Shown here piece by piece: positions 18,477-26,617 of a stretch of 64,000 bases of DNA; within the stretch, counting starts at the first letter, position 1; every line of letters starts with the position of its first letter. Source of the stretch: an uncultured Collinsella sp. (GTDB taxonomy: Bacteria; Actinomycetota; Coriobacteriia; Coriobacteriales; Coriobacteriaceae); assembly GCA_900759335.1 (NCBI GenBank), contig CAAEUX010000102.1, positions 87,608 to 151,607 on the forward strand, given 5' to 3'. The translations under genes and the position numbers were made by a program. The notes below the pieces were generated by a model, which was not told the DNA's origin, did not search any database, and saw only the letters and a list, made by a program, of their open reading frames with translations.

Positions 18477-19408
18477 TGGCTGAGGGGACCTTCGAGCTGC
18501 ATCCAGGTGACGCGTTGTATCCCGAGACCGTTTTGGAGCTTTCTGATGTACCCCAGACGCTATATGTGCGCGGCAATCCCGAGGTGCTTTCGACACCCGC
18601 GCTCTCCATCATCGGCGCGCGCAAGGCCTCGCCGTATGGTCTTGCCGTGGCAGAGCTTGCGGCGAAGGTGGCGGTTGAGGCGGGAGTGACGGTAGTTTCG
18701 GGCGGTGCGGTCGGTTGTGACCAGGCCTCGGGTTGGGCTGCGGTCAACGCCGGCGGCAAACACGTTGTGGTGCTGGGGACGGGCGCCGACGTGGTCTACC
18801 CGCGTTCGAGCGCGGGGCTGATTACGCGCACGCTTGATACGGGTGGCGCGGTCGTGTCGATCTCTCCGTGGGGCATGGGTCCGCGCAAGTTCGCCTTTCC
18901 GCGCCGCAATCGCGTAATCGCGGCCCTGTCGCAAGCCCTCTTTGTATCCGAGGCGGGTATGCCTTCTGGGACGTTTTCTACAGCCGAGGCTGCTATGGAT
19001 TTGGGGCGCGAACTTCTTGCCGTGCCGGGGTCGATCCTATCGCCCGAGTCGCGTGGCACGAATTACCTCATTGCGAACGGTGCCTGCTGCATCGTCGACG
19101 AGGAATCTATCGAGATGGCTATCTCACGCATCTACGGAACCCTGCGCTACTCGCGCCCCGATGCTCCCGGCATTGCCGACCTAGATCCAACGCAGCAGAC
19201 CGTGATGCATGCGCTCATCGCCTCTCCGCTCAAGGTCGACGACATCGCGGCGCTCGTCTCGCTCGATGCTGTCGGCGTACTCAAACTCTTGGGTTCGCTT
19301 GAACTCGAGGGCCTTATCGAGCGCATGATGGATGGAAGGTATGCGCCCTCCAAGTTTGCCCTTCACGCCCAGACACCCTTCGGTCACAATGGAAAACGTG
19401 TCAATTAG
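18473..19408 (+). CDS. dprA: DNA-processing protein DprA (Smf)
   Basis: A 311-residue DprA Rossmann-fold protein, which in transformation loads RecA on incoming single strands. The conserved parts are SIIGARKASPYG, VVVLGTGADVVYPR, FPRRNRVIAALS and the C-terminal winged-helix-like region (QTVMHALIASPLKVDDIAALV). The usual SGxARGIDxxAH motif is changed to SGGAVGCDQASGW, and SEYP to SISP, so it is a divergent member. Two adjacent ATGs (18473, 18476) follow AAGGAGGG. It overlaps the yifB stop by 4 bp and is next to trmFO, as in other Gram-positives (where topA usually intervenes). Confidence 0.87.
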   Translation: MMAEGTFELHPGDALYPETVLELSDVPQTLYVRGNPEVLSTPALSIIGARKASPYGLAVAELAAKVAVEAGVTVVSGGAVGCDQASGWAAVNAGGKHVVVLGTGADVVYPRSSAGLITRTLDTGGAVVSISPWGMGPRKFAFPRRNRVIAALSQALFVSEAGMPSGTFSTAEAAMDLGRELLAVPGSILSPESRGTNYLIANGACCIVDEESIEMAISRIYGTLRYSRPDAPGIADLDPTQQTVMHALIASPLKVDDIAALVSLDAVGVLKLLGSLELEGLIERMMDGRYAPSKFALHAQTPFGHNGKRVN

Positions 19409-19422
19409 AAAGGTGTTTGCAG

Positions 19423-20760
19423 ATGCAGTTCGATCAGGTGACAGTTATCGGTGGCGGTCTGGCGGGTTCGGAGTGCGCGATCCAGCTGGCAGATCGCGGG
19501 TTTGCCGTAAAGCTGTGCGAGATGCGCCCCCAGGTGAGCTCCCCGGCCCACCATACTGATCACCTGGCAGAGCTCGTCTGCTCCAATTCGTTTAAGTCGA
19601 CCCGTCCGGATTCCGCGGCTGGTTTGCTGAAGGCCGAGCTTGAGCGCATGGGTTCAGTCCTGCTCGATTGCGCCCATCGCGCGGCTGTTCCCGCCGGTGG
19701 CGCCTTGGCGGTCGACCGCGTCAAGTTTTCCGAGCTTGTCGAGGCCGAGGTTGCCGCTCGTCCCAATATCGAGGTCGTGCACGGCGAGGTCACGCAGATT
19801 CCCGAGGGTCACGTGGTCATTGCCGCGGGCCCGCTGTGTTCACCGGCGCTGAGCGAAGAGGTCATGAAGCTCGTCGGTGGCGACGCCCTTGCGTTCTTCG
19901 ATGCCGCGGCGCCGATCGTCGATGCCTCCACGCTCGATATGGACGTGCTGTTTTCGCAGTCGCGCTATGAGGAGCAGGGGAGCGGCGACTATCTCAACGC
20001 TCCGCTCAACAAGGAGGAGTACGAGGCCTTTATCGAGGCACTTACCACGGCCGACCGCGTGGTGCTCAAAGACTTTGAGGGCGGCGATCTGTTCCAGGCC
20101 TGCCAGCCTGCCGAGGAAGTTGCGCGCACCGGCAAGGACGCCATTCGCTTTGGCGCCATGAAGCCCGTCGGCCTCACCGACCCGCGTACCGGACGTCGCC
20201 CCTGGGCGGCGATTCAGCTGCGTGCCGAGAACAAGGAGAAGACCGCCTATAACCTGGTGGGCTTCCAGACCAACTTGACCTTTGGCGAGCAGAAGCGCGT
20301 CTTCCATATGGTGCCGGGCCTGGAGAACGCTGAGTTCTTCCGCTACGGTGTCATGCATCGCAATACCTTTGTCGACGCTCCGCACGTGCTCGATGGCACC
20401 TTTGCCGTGCCCGGTACCGGCGTGCGCCTGGCCGGTCAGATCACCGGCACCGAGGGGTACATGGAAGCCGTGGCGACAGGTCTTCTCGCGGCGCTCAACA
20501 CCTATGCCGAGGCTATCGGTGCCGCGGGCGTCGAGTTGCCGCGTGTGGGCGCCCTGGGTGCGCTCGTGGGCTATGCGACCGATCCTGCCACCGTGGGCTA
20601 TCAGCCTATGCATGTCAACTTTGGCCTGGTGCCGCCACTCGAGGATGGTAAGCGCCGCAGCAAGCGCGACCGATATCAGGCCTATGCGGACCGTGCGCTC
20701 GAGGCCCTCGATGCCTACTTGGCCACGCGTTCCGACTTGTTTGGAGGCGACCGGTCATAG
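19423..20760 (+). CDS. trmFO: Methylenetetrahydrofolate-tRNA-(uracil-5-)-methyltransferase TrmFO
   Basis: A flavoprotein that makes m5U54 in the tRNA T-loop using methylene-THF. The FAD-binding motif VIGGGLAGSECAIQLADRG begins at residue 8. The family blocks CEMRP, LVCSNSFKS, and the FAD-contacting GQITGTEGYMEA near the C-terminus are intact. It has 445 residues, near the family length. The ATG at 19423 has AGAAAGGTG 8 bp upstream and is preferred to the TTG two codons earlier. The stop overlaps the probable start of xerC. Confidence 0.95.
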   Translation: MQFDQVTVIGGGLAGSECAIQLADRGFAVKLCEMRPQVSSPAHHTDHLAELVCSNSFKSTRPDSAAGLLKAELERMGSVLLDCAHRAAVPAGGALAVDRVKFSELVEAEVAARPNIEVVHGEVTQIPEGHVVIAAGPLCSPALSEEVMKLVGGDALAFFDAAAPIVDASTLDMDVLFSQSRYEEQGSGDYLNAPLNKEEYEAFIEALTTADRVVLKDFEGGDLFQACQPAEEVARTGKDAIRFGAMKPVGLTDPRTGRRPWAAIQLRAENKEKTAYNLVGFQTNLTFGEQKRVFHMVPGLENAEFFRYGVMHRNTFVDAPHVLDGTFAVPGTGVRLAGQITGTEGYMEAVATGLLAALNTYAEAIGAAGVELPRVGALGALVGYATDPATVGYQPMHVNFGLVPPLEDGKRRSKRDRYQAYADRALEALDAYLATRSDLFGGDRS

Positions 20761-21677
20761 CCTTTGACCTGTACGACACCGTCGACTCGTTTATCGCCTA
20801 TATCGCACGCGTCGAGGGTCTTTCTCCCAACACGGTGACGGCCTATGGCTCGAGGCTGGAGCGCTTTGCTGCCTGGTGCGAGCGCGAGGATATTGATGCT
20901 TTCGCTGCCGACGTGCGCACCATTCGTCGCTATCTTGCTGAGCTTTCGCGTGAGCAGGTGGCTCCCCGAACGCTTGCGGCGCACCTGTCGGCTATCCGAT
21001 CTCTCTATCGCTGGATGGCTGCCGAGGGGATTGTCGAGGGCGATGCGGTCTCGGCGATCGCATCGCCCAAGCTGCCGCGTGACCTGCCGGGCGTCCTTAC
21101 GACCAAGCAGGTCGAGGCGCTGCTCAAGACGCCTGATACCTCGACGTCCGCGGGACTGCGCGATGCGGCGATGCTCGAGCTACTCTATGCCGCGGGTGCT
21201 CGTATCTCTGAGCTCGCAGCACTCAATGTGGAGTCCATCGCTTGGTCCGAGCGAACGCTGCACCTGTGGGGCAAGGGGAGCAAGGAGCGTATCGTTCCTC
21301 TGTATCGTCGTGCGCTCGAGGTGACGCGTCTCTATATTGAGGAGGGGAGGCCGGAGTTGCTCGCTCAGGCAAAGCGCCGCGACCCCGCTACCGGGCCGCA
21401 TCCGCTGCTTATATCGGCGCGCGGCAATCGCATGAGTGCCGCCATGCTCAGGCGGCGGTTCCATATGCTGGCGACGCTCGCCGGCATTCCGGCCGATATC
21501 GCCCCGCATGCGATGCGCCATACCTTTGCGACCGACTTGCTCGAGGGCGGTGCGGACCTGCGCTCGGTTCAAGAGCTGCTGGGCCATGCGAGCCTGTCCA
21601 CGACGCAGATCTACACGCATCTCACACCCGATCGGCTTAAGCGGGCTGTGGCTCAAGCCCATCCCCGCGGCGAATAG
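20757..21677 (+). CDS. xerC: Tyrosine recombinase XerC/XerD-type
   Basis: A site-specific recombinase of the kind that resolves chromosome dimers. The N-terminal SAM-like core-binding domain is DSFIAYIARVEGLSPNTVTAYGSRLERF. The catalytic domain has Arg in GARISELAALN, Lys in GKGSKERIVPL, HxxR in HAMRHTFATDL, His in LLGHASLSTTQ and nucleophile Tyr in IYTHLTP. The first ordinary start (GTG 20835) would cut into the core-binding domain. Homology reaches back to about 20757, where the only candidate is ATA, 9 bp after GGAGG and overlapping the trmFO TAG; CTG at 20769 is another option. XerC rather than XerD is inferred from the trmFO link. Confidence 0.82.
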   Translation: MAFDLYDTVDSFIAYIARVEGLSPNTVTAYGSRLERFAAWCEREDIDAFAADVRTIRRYLAELSREQVAPRTLAAHLSAIRSLYRWMAAEGIVEGDAVSAIASPKLPRDLPGVLTTKQVEALLKTPDTSTSAGLRDAAMLELLYAAGARISELAALNVESIAWSERTLHLWGKGSKERIVPLYRRALEVTRLYIEEGRPELLAQAKRRDPATGPHPLLISARGNRMSAAMLRRRFHMLATLAGIPADIAPHAMRHTFATDLLEGGADLRSVQELLGHASLSTTQIYTHLTPDRLKRAVAQAHPRGE

Positions 21678-21726
21678 TGGCTGGGACGTCCCGCGCCGCG
21701 CTCAGGTGTGTGGTTTTGATTGCGGG

Positions 21727-21755
21727 TTGGCAGGAAGATGCATTCCTGCTATCAT
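21727..21755 (+). promoter_or_regulatory. Promoter of rpsB-tsf
   Basis: TTGGCA (21727-21732), a 17-bp spacer and TATCAT (21750-21755) make the best-formed promoter in the window. The predicted start near 21762 leaves a leader of about 135 nt before rpsB. Confidence 0.65.
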
Positions 21756-21761
21756 TCATCG

Positions 21762-21890
21762 GGTTGCTTCACGGCAACATGTTTTTATCACGCACGCGCG
21801 GCTACTTCATACCGTGGTGCCCGGGCTTTGGTAGCACATGTCCGGGTTGGTTTTGGAGGATGACCCCGCGCGGAGGCAAACCACAGGAGG
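21762..21890 (+). promoter_or_regulatory. Long structured leader of rpsB
   Basis: The untranslated leader contains short complementary segments, including CCCGG/CCGGG around 21822-21846 and GGTTT/AAACC around 21848-21883, then the ribosome-binding site AGGAGG just before the ATG. S2 is known to repress its own mRNA through the leader in some bacteria; whether this leader does so is inference. Confidence 0.35.
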
Positions 21891-21896
21891 TTTAAC

Positions 21897-22625
21897 ATGG
21901 CTACCAAGATTAATATCCGCACCCTGCTCGAGGCCGGCTGCCACTTCGGTCACCAGACCCGTCGCTGGAACCCTAAGATGAAGCCGTTCATCTTCGGTGA
22001 GCGCAACGGCATCTACATCCTCGACCTCAAGCAGACCATCCTCGACGCCGACCAGGCCTACACCTTCGTCAAGAACGTCGCCAAGGGTGGCAACGTGCTG
22101 TTCGTCGGCACCAAGAAGCAGGCTCAGGAGGCCGTCAAGAACGCTGCTGAGCGCGCCAACATGCCCTACATTAACCAGCGTTGGCTCGGCGGTATGCTGA
22201 CCAACTTCGTCACCATCCGCTCCCGCATCAACCGCATGGAGGAGCTCGAGGCCATGGTCGAGGACGGCCGCATGGCTGTTCTGCCCAAGAAGGAGCAGGC
22301 TGTTCTCGGCAAGGAGCTCACCAAGCTCCAGACCAACCTCGGTGGCGCTCGCGACATGAAGGGTCTGCCCCAGGCTCTCTTCGTCATCGACACCAAGCGC
22401 GAGGAGAACGCCATCAAGGAGGCTCAGCGCCTGAACATTCCCGTCGTCGCTCTGATCGACACCAACTCCGATCCCGACGAGGTCGAGTACGGCATCCCCT
22501 GCAACGATGACGCTATCTCCGCTGTCACCCTTATGTGCGAGCTCATGGCTGACGCCTGCCTCGCTGGCTCCGGCAAGGAGCAGGTCTCCGAGGCCGAGAT
22601 GGCCGCTGAGCCCAAGGCCGAGTAA
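21897..22625 (+). CDS. rpsB: 30S ribosomal protein S2
   Basis: A 242-residue S2 protein with the signatures TLLEAGCHFGHQTRRWNPKMKPFIFGERNGIYILDL and LPQALFVIDTKREENAIKEAQRLNIPVVALIDTNSDPD (given by family, partial strings). It occupies the 30S back, where it contacts S1 in species that have it. The ATG is preceded by a strong AGGAGG. Followed by tsf after 45 bp, the universal rpsB-tsf pair. Confidence 0.97.
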   Translation: MATKINIRTLLEAGCHFGHQTRRWNPKMKPFIFGERNGIYILDLKQTILDADQAYTFVKNVAKGGNVLFVGTKKQAQEAVKNAAERANMPYINQRWLGGMLTNFVTIRSRINRMEELEAMVEDGRMAVLPKKEQAVLGKELTKLQTNLGGARDMKGLPQALFVIDTKREENAIKEAQRLNIPVVALIDTNSDPDEVEYGIPCNDDAISAVTLMCELMADACLAGSGKEQVSEAEMAAEPKAE

Positions 22626-22670
22626 ATCAGTCTTAGTTAATTCTTTTTCATCTCTTTGAAAGGAACCACA

Positions 22671-23540
22671 ATGGCCCAGATTACCGCCGCTATGGTCAAG
22701 CAGCTCCGCGAGATGACCGACTCCCCGATGATGGAGTGCAAGAAGGCTCTCGTCGAGGCTGACGGCGACATGGACGCCGCTGTTGACGTTCTGCGCAAGA
22801 ACGGCCTTGCCAAGGCTGCCAAGAAGGCTGGCCGTGAGACCAACGAGGGCGCTGTCGCCGCATTCGTCTCCGAGGATGGCAAGACCGGCGCTCTGCTCGA
22901 GCTCTCCTGCGAGACCGACTTCGTTGGCTCCAACGCCAAGTTCACCGGCTTTGCTTCCAAGGTCGCTGAGGTTGTCGCCACCACCGAGCCGGCCGATGTC
23001 GACGCTCTGCTCGAGAAGCCGATGGGCGAGGAGACCGTTTCCTCCGAGCTCACCGAGATGATTCACATCATGGGCGAGAACATGAAGATCTCCCGTTTCG
23101 CTGCCCGCAAGGCTGAGAACGGCGCGCTCGCTTCTTACATCCACATGGGTGGTAAGATCGGCGTCCTCGTCGAGTTCGCCTTCGAGAAGGCCGAGACCGC
23201 TCAGGCTGAGTCCTTCAAGACCTTCGCTCACGACGTTGCCCTTCAGGTTGCTGCCGTCGCCCCGATCTGCGCTACCCGCGATCAGGTTCCGGCCGAGACC
23301 GTCGAGCACGAGAAGCAGATCTACATGGCCCAGGCTGCCGAGTCCGGCAAGGCCGAGGCTATCCAGGAAAAGATGGCTGTCGGCCGTCTGGAGAAGTTCT
23401 ACAAGCAGTCCGTGCTCACCGAGCAGGAGTTCATCAAGGACAGCTCCCTCACCATCAAGAAGTACGCTGAGCAGGTCTCCAAGGAGCTCGGCGACACCAT
23501 TACCGTCGTTGCCTTTGACCGTCTGGTCCGTGGCGAGTAA
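22671..23540 (+). CDS. tsf: Translation elongation factor Ts
   Basis: The nucleotide-exchange factor for EF-Tu. It has 289 residues: an N-terminal UBA-like domain (ITAAMVKQLREMTDSPMM, ECKKALVEADGDMDAA), the exchange motif ELSCETDFV near residues 80-88, and a duplicated core domain ending with a C-terminal helical module. The ATG at 22671 follows GAAAGGA. The codon use is extremely biased, typical of a highly expressed gene. It ends at a terminator. Confidence 0.97.
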   Translation: MAQITAAMVKQLREMTDSPMMECKKALVEADGDMDAAVDVLRKNGLAKAAKKAGRETNEGAVAAFVSEDGKTGALLELSCETDFVGSNAKFTGFASKVAEVVATTEPADVDALLEKPMGEETVSSELTEMIHIMGENMKISRFAARKAENGALASYIHMGGKIGVLVEFAFEKAETAQAESFKTFAHDVALQVAAVAPICATRDQVPAETVEHEKQIYMAQAAESGKAEAIQEKMAVGRLEKFYKQSVLTEQEFIKDSSLTIKKYAEQVSKELGDTITVVAFDRLVRGE

Positions 23541-23563
23541 ATAAGCTCTTGTAGCTGGTAATG

Positions 23564-23598
23564 AGCAGGCTGTGGGTTTTACTCACAGCCTGCTTTTT
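23564..23598 (+). terminator. Rho-independent terminator of rpsB-tsf
   Basis: An 11-bp perfect stem (AGCAGGCTGTG with CACAGCCTGCT), a 9-nt loop and a TTTTT tract. A smaller hairpin GGCTCT-TATC-AGAGCC follows immediately at 23602-23617. Confidence 0.88.
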
Positions 23599-23657
23599 CA
23601 TGGCTCTTATCAGAGCCTTTGATATCATATTGAGAGTCTAATTAAAGGAGGATCGCT

Positions 23658-24380
23658 TTGTCCGACATCCGATATAAACGCGTGCTTCTTAAGCTTTCCG
23701 GCGAAGCACTGATGGGCGACGGCCAATATGGCATCGACCCCAAGGTTACCGACCATCTTGCCAAGCAGGTCAAGGAGCTGCTCGCCGTTGGCCATGAGGT
23801 CGGCGTCGTTGTCGGCGGCGGCAATATTTTCCGCGGCATGGCCGGCGCTGCCGGTGGCATGGAGCGTGCACAGGCCGACTACATGGGCATGTTGGCAACC
23901 GTTATGAACGCGCTCGCCCTGCAGGATGCCTTCGAGCATAACGATGTTCCCTGCCGCGTGATGAGCGCTATCCAGATGAACGAGATCTGCGAGCCCTATA
24001 TTCGCCGTCGCGCCATCAACCACCTTTCCAAGGGCAACGTCGTTATTTTTGCCGCCGGTTCGGGCAATCCGTACTTTACGACCGACACCGCCGCGGCTCT
24101 CCGTGCGTGCGAGATCGGCGCCGAGATTCTGATTAAAGCCACCAAGGTTGACGGCATCTACGACAAGGATCCCGTCAAGTGCGCCGATGCCGTCCGTTTT
24201 GACAAGATTACCTATCACGAGGTTCTCGTCCGTGGCCTGCAGGTTATGGATTCCACGGCTACGGCTCTGTGCCAGGATAACCGTATGCCGATTTTGGTCC
24301 TCAACATCGATGGCGAGGACACCGTCAAGCGCGCGCTTTCGGGTGAGCCCGTCGGCACGCTCGTCTATCAGGAGGATTAA
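23658..24380 (+). CDS. pyrH: UMP kinase
   Basis: Bacterial hexameric UMP kinase, ATP + UMP to ADP + UDP, the step after de novo UMP synthesis. It has 240 residues with the amino-acid-kinase motifs KRVLLKLSGEALMG, VVGGGNIFRGMAG and FAAGSGNPYFTTDTAA, and KATKVDGIYDKDPVK. The TTG start is decided by an ideal AAAGGAGG 7 bp upstream. It begins the pyrH-frr-uppS-cdsA-dxr-rseP-ispG-proS run, spaced by no more than a few bases until dxr. Confidence 0.96.
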   Translation: MSDIRYKRVLLKLSGEALMGDGQYGIDPKVTDHLAKQVKELLAVGHEVGVVVGGGNIFRGMAGAAGGMERAQADYMGMLATVMNALALQDAFEHNDVPCRVMSAIQMNEICEPYIRRRAINHLSKGNVVIFAAGSGNPYFTTDTAAALRACEIGAEILIKATKVDGIYDKDPVKCADAVRFDKITYHEVLVRGLQVMDSTATALCQDNRMPILVLNIDGEDTVKRALSGEPVGTLVYQED

Positions 24381-24382
24381 GC

Positions 24383-24919
24383 ATGGCAGAGAACATCACC
24401 GCCCATATGGACAAGTCGCTCGAGTCCCTCAAGCATAACTTCTCCAAGGTCCGTACCGGCCGCGCCAATGCCAACATTCTGTCCGACATCACCGTCGATT
24501 ATTACGGTGTTCCCACGCCGGTCACGCAGGTTGCCGCCGTCAAGACCCCCGAGGCCCACATGCTGCTCATCGAGCCGTGGGACAAGGCACTCATCAATGC
24601 TATCGTCAAGGCCATCGGCGCTTCCGATCTGGGTATTACCCCCAACTCCGATGGCACCGTCGTTCGTCTTCCGTTCCCGGCTCCCACTGAGGAGCGCCGT
24701 CGCGAGCTCGTCAAGGAGTGCCGCGAGTACGCCGAGCAGGCCAAGGTGTCTATCCGTAACATCCGTCGCGACTTCAACAACAAGCTCGAGCGCGATGAGG
24801 AGCTCACCGAGGACGATGTCCGTCGCGAGCAGGCCAAGGTCCAGAAGCACACTGATGAGTATGTCGCCAAGGTCGAGGAGCTTCTGAAGGAAAAAGAAGC
24901 CGAGGTCATGGAGATCTAA
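24383..24919 (+). CDS. frr: Ribosome recycling factor
   Basis: A 178-residue RRF that, with EF-G, splits post-termination ribosomes. The L-shaped tRNA mimic is recognised from the N-terminal helix (SLKHNFSKVRTGRANANIL), the hinge IEPWDKALINAIVKAIGASDLG and the C-terminal coiled-coil helices (RRELVKECREYAEQAKVSIRNIRR as the core block). It is 3 bp after pyrH and 2 bp before uppS. Confidence 0.97.
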   Translation: MAENITAHMDKSLESLKHNFSKVRTGRANANILSDITVDYYGVPTPVTQVAAVKTPEAHMLLIEPWDKALINAIVKAIGASDLGITPNSDGTVVRLPFPAPTEERRRELVKECREYAEQAKVSIRNIRRDFNNKLERDEELTEDDVRREQAKVQKHTDEYVAKVEELLKEKEAEVMEI

Positions 24920-24920
24920 G

Positions 24921-25715
24921 GTGCAATACGACGAGCATAAACTGGTCGAGTACTTTGCCGACGCCCCTGCGGGCGTCGGTTTTTCCGACCTTGACCTCAA
25001 TAACATTCCGCACCATATCTCGTGCATCATGGACGGCAACGGTCGTTGGGCCACGTCGCGCGGTCTTGCACGCACCGAGGGCCACAAGGCGGGTATCGTC
25101 TCGCTGCGCGAGATCATTACCGCCTGCGTGCGCCTGGGCGTCGACGTGCTTTCGGCCTATGCGTTTTCTACCGAAAACTGGAACCGCCCGCAGCATGAGG
25201 TCAACGTCTTGATGCACCTGTTTGCCAAGACGTTCATCGACGAGTTGCCGCTTCTGAAGCGCGAAAACGTGCGCGTTGTCTTTTTGGGTGATATTTCCGC
25301 GCTGCCCAAGAAGACCCGCGACGTTTTTGAACGCGGTCTTGCCGAGTGCGCCGATCACACCGGTATGACGCTGGCGCTTGCCGTCAACTACGGCGCGCGT
25401 GCCGAGATTACCCGCGCTGTCCGTCAGATCGCGCTCGACGTTGCCGCCGGTAAGATTGATCCTGCCGCAATTGATGACGACATGGTGGCTTCCCACCTCT
25501 ATACCGCCGGTCTTCCCGATCCTGAGCTTGTGATTCGCACCTCTGGTGAGCTGCGCCTTTCGAACTATCTGCTGTGGCAGGTAGCTTATTCCGAGTTCTA
25601 CGTCACCGATACCTATTGGCCCGACTTTGATCGTTGGGGCCTTGTCGACGCCATTTTGGCCTATCAGGGCCGTGACCGTAGGTTTGGTGGACTGAGCAAG
25701 ACCGAGGAGGCTTAA
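24921..25715 (+). CDS. uppS: Isoprenyl transferase (undecaprenyl diphosphate synthase)
   Basis: A cis-prenyltransferase that condenses IPP units to the lipid carrier for cell-wall synthesis. It has 264 residues with the signature block HISCIMDGNGRWATSRGL, then FSTENWNRP, the NYGARAEI region, and RTSGELRLSNYLLWQ. There is an N-terminal extension of about 30 residues before the catalytic core. The GTG start is 1 bp from the frr stop. Chain length cannot be read from sequence alone, but the neighbours (cdsA, dxr) fit the C55 enzyme. Confidence 0.94.
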   Translation: MQYDEHKLVEYFADAPAGVGFSDLDLNNIPHHISCIMDGNGRWATSRGLARTEGHKAGIVSLREIITACVRLGVDVLSAYAFSTENWNRPQHEVNVLMHLFAKTFIDELPLLKRENVRVVFLGDISALPKKTRDVFERGLAECADHTGMTLALAVNYGARAEITRAVRQIALDVAAGKIDPAAIDDDMVASHLYTAGLPDPELVIRTSGELRLSNYLLWQVAYSEFYVTDTYWPDFDRWGLVDAILAYQGRDRRFGGLSKTEEA

Positions 25716-25717
25716 TC

Positions 25718-26617
25718 GTGTCCGATCGTCCCAAGGCATCTGCTCCCAAGACGCCTGCGCGTAAAGCTGCCACTGCGGGAGCGCCTGCAGCGAAGAGCGG
25801 TTCCGGTTCGTGGCTGGCGGGCTTTATTACCCGTGCCGCCGCCGGTATCGTCTATGCCGTTGTCTTTATCCTGTGCCTGGTTTTGGGTATCGTGCCCACG
25901 GCCATCTTTGTTTCCGTCATGAGCGGTCTGTGCTGTTATGAGTTTTTCCGTATGACGAGGCTCGATGGCAAGATGGCTAACGAGCGCATGGGTATCGCTG
26001 CCGCCGTACTCTTTCCGCTGTCGGCGTTGGGCGATTCGATGTTGCTGAATGCCCTGCTTTTTGCCCTGATGCTCGCTGTGGGCATTTGGTATGTCTGGTC
26101 GCCGCGTACCCGCATCTCTGATGTGGCCGTGACGCTCATGGGTCCCATCTACACTGGCTTTATGCTGTCGGCTATCGTGCTGCTGCGCGATGCCGTGCCC
26201 GGTTTTGCCGGCGCCCTGCTTTCAGTGGGCGTTTGCGCGTCCCTTTGGGTCTCCGATTCGTTTGCCTACATTGTGGGCAGCCGTATCGGCAAGCACAAGA
26301 TGGTTCCCAAGATCTCTCCCAAAAAGAGCTGGGAGGGGTTTGTCGGCGGCATCCTGGGCTCGGTTTTGATTTGGCTCATTCTGTGGGCGACGCACTTCTA
26401 CAAGCTCAGCCTGCCCTATGCGCTGCTGTGCGGCGTGGTCGTGTCCATTTTGGGCGTTATCGGCGACCTTATCGAGTCGCGCATCAAGCGTGGCGTGGGC
26501 GTCAAGGATTCCGGCAACCTTATCCCGGGCCATGGCGGCATGCTCGACCGTAGCGACTCGCTTATCTTTGGCTGCATTACCGCTCAGCTGCTTTTGATGA
26601 TCGGAGGCGTGCTGTAA
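25718..26617 (+). CDS. cdsA: Phosphatidate cytidylyltransferase
   Basis: An integral-membrane enzyme making CDP-diacylglycerol from phosphatidate and CTP. The protein has 299 residues. A cytosolic lysine/alanine/proline-rich N-terminus (about 35 residues) precedes about seven transmembrane helices, and the C-terminal family signature GDLIESRIKRGVGVKDSG continues into the LIPGHGGMLDR segment. The GTG start is 2 bp from uppS. The stop overlaps the dxr start (TAATG). Confidence 0.95.
   Translation: MSDRPKASAPKTPARKAATAGAPAAKSGSGSWLAGFITRAAAGIVYAVVFILCLVLGIVPTAIFVSVMSGLCCYEFFRMTRLDGKMANERMGIAAAVLFPLSALGDSMLLNALLFALMLAVGIWYVWSPRTRISDVAVTLMGPIYTGFMLSAIVLLRDAVPGFAGALLSVGVCASLWVSDSFAYIVGSRIGKHKMVPKISPKKSWEGFVGGILGSVLIWLILWATHFYKLSLPYALLCGVVVSILGVIGDLIESRIKRGVGVKDSGNLIPGHGGMLDRSDSLIFGCITAQLLLMIGGVL

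Noticed and set aside
21860..21895. An 11-codon upstream ORF (MTPRGGKPQEV) in the rpsB leader
   Set aside because: GGAGG abuts its ATG with no spacing, and nothing indicates it is translated.
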